From Avisuccinivibrio_A sp964651505 (GTDB taxonomy: Bacteria > Pseudomonadota > Gammaproteobacteria > Enterobacterales > Succinivibrionaceae), in the NCBI GenBank assembly GCA_964651505.1, contig CAZYXT010000063.1, forward strand, positions 1 through 14,540: DNA of 14,540 nucleotides, read 5' to 3'. Below the pieces are notes generated by a model. That model was not told where the DNA came from, searched no databases, and worked only from the letters and a program-made list of their open reading frames with translations. The position numbers and the translations under genes are program-made. Below are positions 13,059 through 14,540 of this stretch, piece by piece (within the stretch, counting starts at the first letter, position 1; each line of letters begins with the position of its first letter).

Positions 13059-14471
13059 GTGATAAAAAAAACAAAAATGGTCTGCACGATCGGACCTAAA
13101 TCAGAATCCTTGGAGGTCATGAAAGATCTTCTGGACAACGGCATGAACGTGATGCGCCTCAATTTCTCACACGGCGACTTTGAAGAGCACGGCGGCCGCA
13201 TCGACAAGCTTGAACAAATCATGGCTCAAACAGGCAAGATCTTCGCGGTGCTGCTTGACACCCGCGGCCCCGAGATCCGCACCTGCGCTTTGCAAGAGGG
13301 CAAGGACGTGCAATTGGCAACAGGCCAAAAGATCACCATCACCACAGACGAGTCATTTGTCGGCAATCGCGACAAGATAGCCGTCAACTATAAAGGCTTT
13401 GCCCATGATCTTAAAGAAGGCGATTGTATTTTGCTTGACGACGGCCTCATCGGGCTGCGCGTCCTCTCGACAACCGACACCGAAGTTTGCTGCGAAGTCT
13501 TAAACAACGGAGCTTTGGGCGAGCATAAGGGCGTCAACCTGCCCAACACCCACATTTCCATGCCTTTCTTGTCAGAGCATGACAAGCGCGATCTTTTGTT
13601 CGGCATTCAGCGCAGAGTCGACTTTGTGGCCGCCTCCTTTACCCGCAACCGCCAAGATGTCATGGACATCAGAAACTTTTTGGATCAAAACGGCGGCTCT
13701 GACATCAAGATCATCGCCAAAATCGAAAACCAAGAAGGCTTGGACAACTTTGAGGACATCTTGAATGCTGCCGACGGCATCATGGTGGCCCGCGGCGACT
13801 TGGGCGTGGAGATCCCCGCCCAAGAAGTCATCTTTGCCCAAAAGCGCATCATCAAGCGCTGCAATCAAGCAGGCAAGACCGTCATCACAGCCACTCAGAT
13901 GCTCGATTCGATGATCAAAAATCCCCGTCCCACCCGCGCCGAAGCAGGCGACGTGGCCAATGCCATTTTGGACGGCACCGATGCGGTGATGCTCTCGGGC
14001 GAATCTGCCAAAGGCAAATATCCCCATGAGGCCGTATCCACCATGAGCACCATCTGCTCTCGCACCGATACGGAGGTCAGGGCTTATCTGCCCCGCTACG
14101 CAGGCGGCGGGATCACCGTCACCGACGCGGTCTGCCAGTCGGCCGTGGAAGCCTCGGAAAATTTGAATGTGCCTTTAATCATCGTTGCCACCGAGCATGG
14201 CAGCTCGCCTCGGGCCATTCGCAAGTACTTCCCGCGCGCCCACATCATTGCCCTCACCCCGCATATGAAGACTGCCAGACAGTTGTGCCTGGTGCGCGGC
14301 GTATTGCCAAAGCTGGTCAACCGCATCAACTCAACCGACGAATTCTTTGCCTTAGGCAAGAAGCTTGCCTTAGAGTCGGGCCTTGCGTCCAAGGGCGACA
14401 AGATCATCATGGTGTCAGGTGCCCTGGTGCCGTCAGGAACCACCAACACCTTCTCGGTTCACACTATCTAA
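13059..14471 (+). CDS. pykF: pyruvate kinase, PykF-like
   Basis: Converts phosphoenolpyruvate and ADP to pyruvate and ATP. From the GTG at 13059 the protein has 470 residues, the length of E. coli PykF, and begins IKKTKMVCTIGPKSES like it. AGGGG (13048-13052) lies six bases upstream. An in-frame ATG at 13014 lacks a ribosome binding site and would add unmatched residues. Catalytic marks are R33, N35, S37 and H38 (VMRLNFSHGD), K221 with E223 (AKIENQEGL), RGDLGVE (245-251) and T279 in ITATQMLDSMIKNPRPTRAE. The C-terminal effector domain is present, but the loop reads TEHGSSP (378-384) where E. coli has TQGGKSA, and A431 replaces Arg431. It has its own promoter and terminator, separate from frd. 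Confidence 0.96.
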   Translation: MIKKTKMVCTIGPKSESLEVMKDLLDNGMNVMRLNFSHGDFEEHGGRIDKLEQIMAQTGKIFAVLLDTRGPEIRTCALQEGKDVQLATGQKITITTDESFVGNRDKIAVNYKGFAHDLKEGDCILLDDGLIGLRVLSTTDTEVCCEVLNNGALGEHKGVNLPNTHISMPFLSEHDKRDLLFGIQRRVDFVAASFTRNRQDVMDIRNFLDQNGGSDIKIIAKIENQEGLDNFEDILNAADGIMVARGDLGVEIPAQEVIFAQKRIIKRCNQAGKTVITATQMLDSMIKNPRPTRAEAGDVANAILDGTDAVMLSGESAKGKYPHEAVSTMSTICSRTDTEVRAYLPRYAGGGITVTDAVCQSAVEASENLNVPLIIVATEHGSSPRAIRKYFPRAHIIALTPHMKTARQLCLVRGVLPKLVNRINSTDEFFALGKKLALESGLASKGDKIIMVSGALVPSGTTNTFSVHTI

Positions 14472-14484
14472 CCTATAAGGATGC

Positions 14485-14512
14485 AAAAAAGGAGGCTTGG
14501 CCTCCTTTTTTT
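14485..14512 (+). terminator. intrinsic terminator of pyk
   Basis: GGAGGC (14491-14496) and GCCTCC (14500-14505) pair around TTG, with six A before and seven T after. It lies about 14 bases after the pyk stop and could work in both directions. Confidence 0.93.
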
Positions 14513-14540
14513 GTGCGTCGCTTAAAATCCTGCAAGGGCA

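Noticed and set aside
1..14540. CRISPR array, phage genes, intact transposase, toxin-antitoxin or defence genes
   Set aside because: No regularly spaced repeats and no such protein families were seen on either strand. All long frames belong to metabolism, transport or regulation.

Overview
The window looks like chromosomal DNA of a facultative or strict anaerobic gammaproteobacterium. FrdABCD, PykF, phosphatidylserine decarboxylase and tRNA-Gly(GCC) all read as E. coli-like. A four-subunit fumarate reductase beside a C4/sugar-acid style TRAP transporter would suit a gut succinate former such as Succinivibrionaceae, but that taxonomic guess is inference, not something I could test.

Layout. 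1-52: 5' part of tRNA-Gly on the minus strand, with its promoter just upstream. 168-988: a GntR/FadR-type regulator on the minus strand with its own terminator. 1388-2230: psd on the plus strand. 2231-2812: a long regulatory gap with a consensus CRP site, two palindromes, a probable start site and a leader hairpin. 2813-7440: a plus-strand group dctP-dctQ-dctM followed by an IlvD/EDD-family dehydratase, with intrinsic terminator structures after dctP and after dctM. 7441-7668: a decayed group II intron 3' end and a bidirectional terminator. 7669-8637: a minus-strand CtBP-type D-2-hydroxyacid dehydrogenase. 8638-9327: a 690-base regulatory gap. 9328-12750: frdABCD with a strong terminator. 13059-14471: pyruvate kinase with its own promoter and terminator.

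How the genes may work together. The TRAP system should import a carboxylate or hydroxy acid. The co-directional dehydratase would remove water from a (di)hydroxy acid to give a 2-keto acid, and the nearby dehydrogenase could interconvert a 2-keto acid and a D-2-hydroxy acid. The GntR regulator resembles DgoR-like regulators of sugar-acid pathways. This suggests a small hydroxy-acid/sugar-acid use module set between core anaerobic genes (frd, pyk). No kinase or aldolase is present to finish a pathway, so the substrate stays open.

Most notable: a LacI-type palindrome shared by the TRAP and frd/dehydrogenase control regions, with a near match before pyk; the group II intron relic; and a pyruvate kinase lacking two residues of the fructose-1,6-bisphosphate site. 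I saw no CRISPR array, phage genes, intact insertion sequence or clear new multi-gene defence system.
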